Assembly (NCBI GenBank): GCA_002378605.1
Contig: DFSK01000045.1
Location: 1-6,560 of the forward strand
Direction: 5' to 3'
Source: Alphaproteobacteria bacterium UBA3439
GTDB lineage: Bacteria; Pseudomonadota; Alphaproteobacteria; Puniceispirillales; Puniceispirillaceae
DNA length: 6,560 nucleotides
The position numbers were made by a program, and so were the translations under genes. Under the pieces are notes generated by a model. That model ran no database searches and was not told where the DNA came from. It saw only the letters and a program-made list of their open reading frames with translations. Positions 6,453-6,560 of the stretch are shown here, piece after piece (positions within the stretch are counted from its first letter, which is position 1; every line of letters starts with the position of its first letter).

Positions 6453-6560
6453 CTAACGAAGCCCGGCCGCAAGCACGCTAACATCATCAAGACCGGATTC
6501 AATACGGTCAAACATATCGTCAATTTCCGCAGCGGTAATGATCAAAGGCGGGCAAAAGCC
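6453..6560 (-). CDS. Class III (PLP-dependent) aminotransferase-like protein, C-terminal end only
   Basis: The minus strand is open from the right edge to a TAG at 6455-6453, encoding 35 residues. They read GFCPPLIITAAEIDDMFDRI and then ESGLDDVSVLAAGLR. The pattern PP-L-I-I-T-x-x-E-I-D-x-M-F-D-R-I followed by a short helix is the usual end of class III aminotransferases (omega-amino acid, GABA, putrescine or taurine types), which move an amino group to pyruvate or 2-oxoglutarate using pyridoxal phosphate. The catalytic Lys and the rest of the protein are beyond the window, so the substrate is unknown. Its position 15 bases before the transporter and in the same block as an aldehyde dehydrogenase fits amine breakdown. 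Only 35 residues are visible, so the family call is moderate. Confidence 0.7.
   Translation of the reverse strand, partial: GFCPPLIITAAEIDDMFDRIESGLDDVSVLAAGLR

Overview
The window looks like a piece of an alphaproteobacterial chromosome. It has moderate GC content, densely packed genes with short gaps or overlaps, and protein families (a DUF3726-type protein, an M19-dipeptidase-like protein, a ketoglutarate-semialdehyde-type dehydrogenase) that I associate with marine Alphaproteobacteria. A SAR116-like or other mid-GC alphaproteobacterium is a guess from gene content and base composition, not a proven assignment. I see no rRNA, tRNA, CRISPR array, insertion sequence or phage gene.

The left block (1-3850) is on the plus strand and reads as one operon. 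It holds the C-terminal third of an aldehyde dehydrogenase resembling alpha-ketoglutaric semialdehyde dehydrogenase, an M19-dipeptidase-like protein starting one base after its stop codon, a 589-codon reading frame of unknown function after a 38-base gap, and a DUF3726-like protein whose ATG overlaps the preceding TGA. The last two have no established function. The M19-like protein appears to have lost the residues that normally bind metal at its N-terminal and central sites, so peptide hydrolysis should not be assumed. The dehydrogenase suggests catabolism of a compound that ends in 2-oxoglutarate (hydroxyproline, pentose or hexarate type); this is inference, because the upstream pathway genes lie outside the window.

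The right block (3924-6560) is on the minus strand and converges on the left block across a 73-base gap. In transcription order it holds the last 35 codons of a class III aminotransferase-like gene, cut by the right edge, then 15 bases later a ten-helix DMT/EamA transporter, then a 157-base gap with promoter- and operator-like signals, and finally a complete NAD(P)-dependent aldehyde dehydrogenase with intact catalytic residues. An aminotransferase, a transporter and an aldehyde dehydrogenase together fit uptake or export of an amine or amino acid and its conversion through an aldehyde to an acid. The actual substrate cannot be read from this sequence.

The most interesting part is the left block: a degenerate M19-like protein with two tightly linked conserved proteins of unknown function, all downstream of a semialdehyde dehydrogenase.
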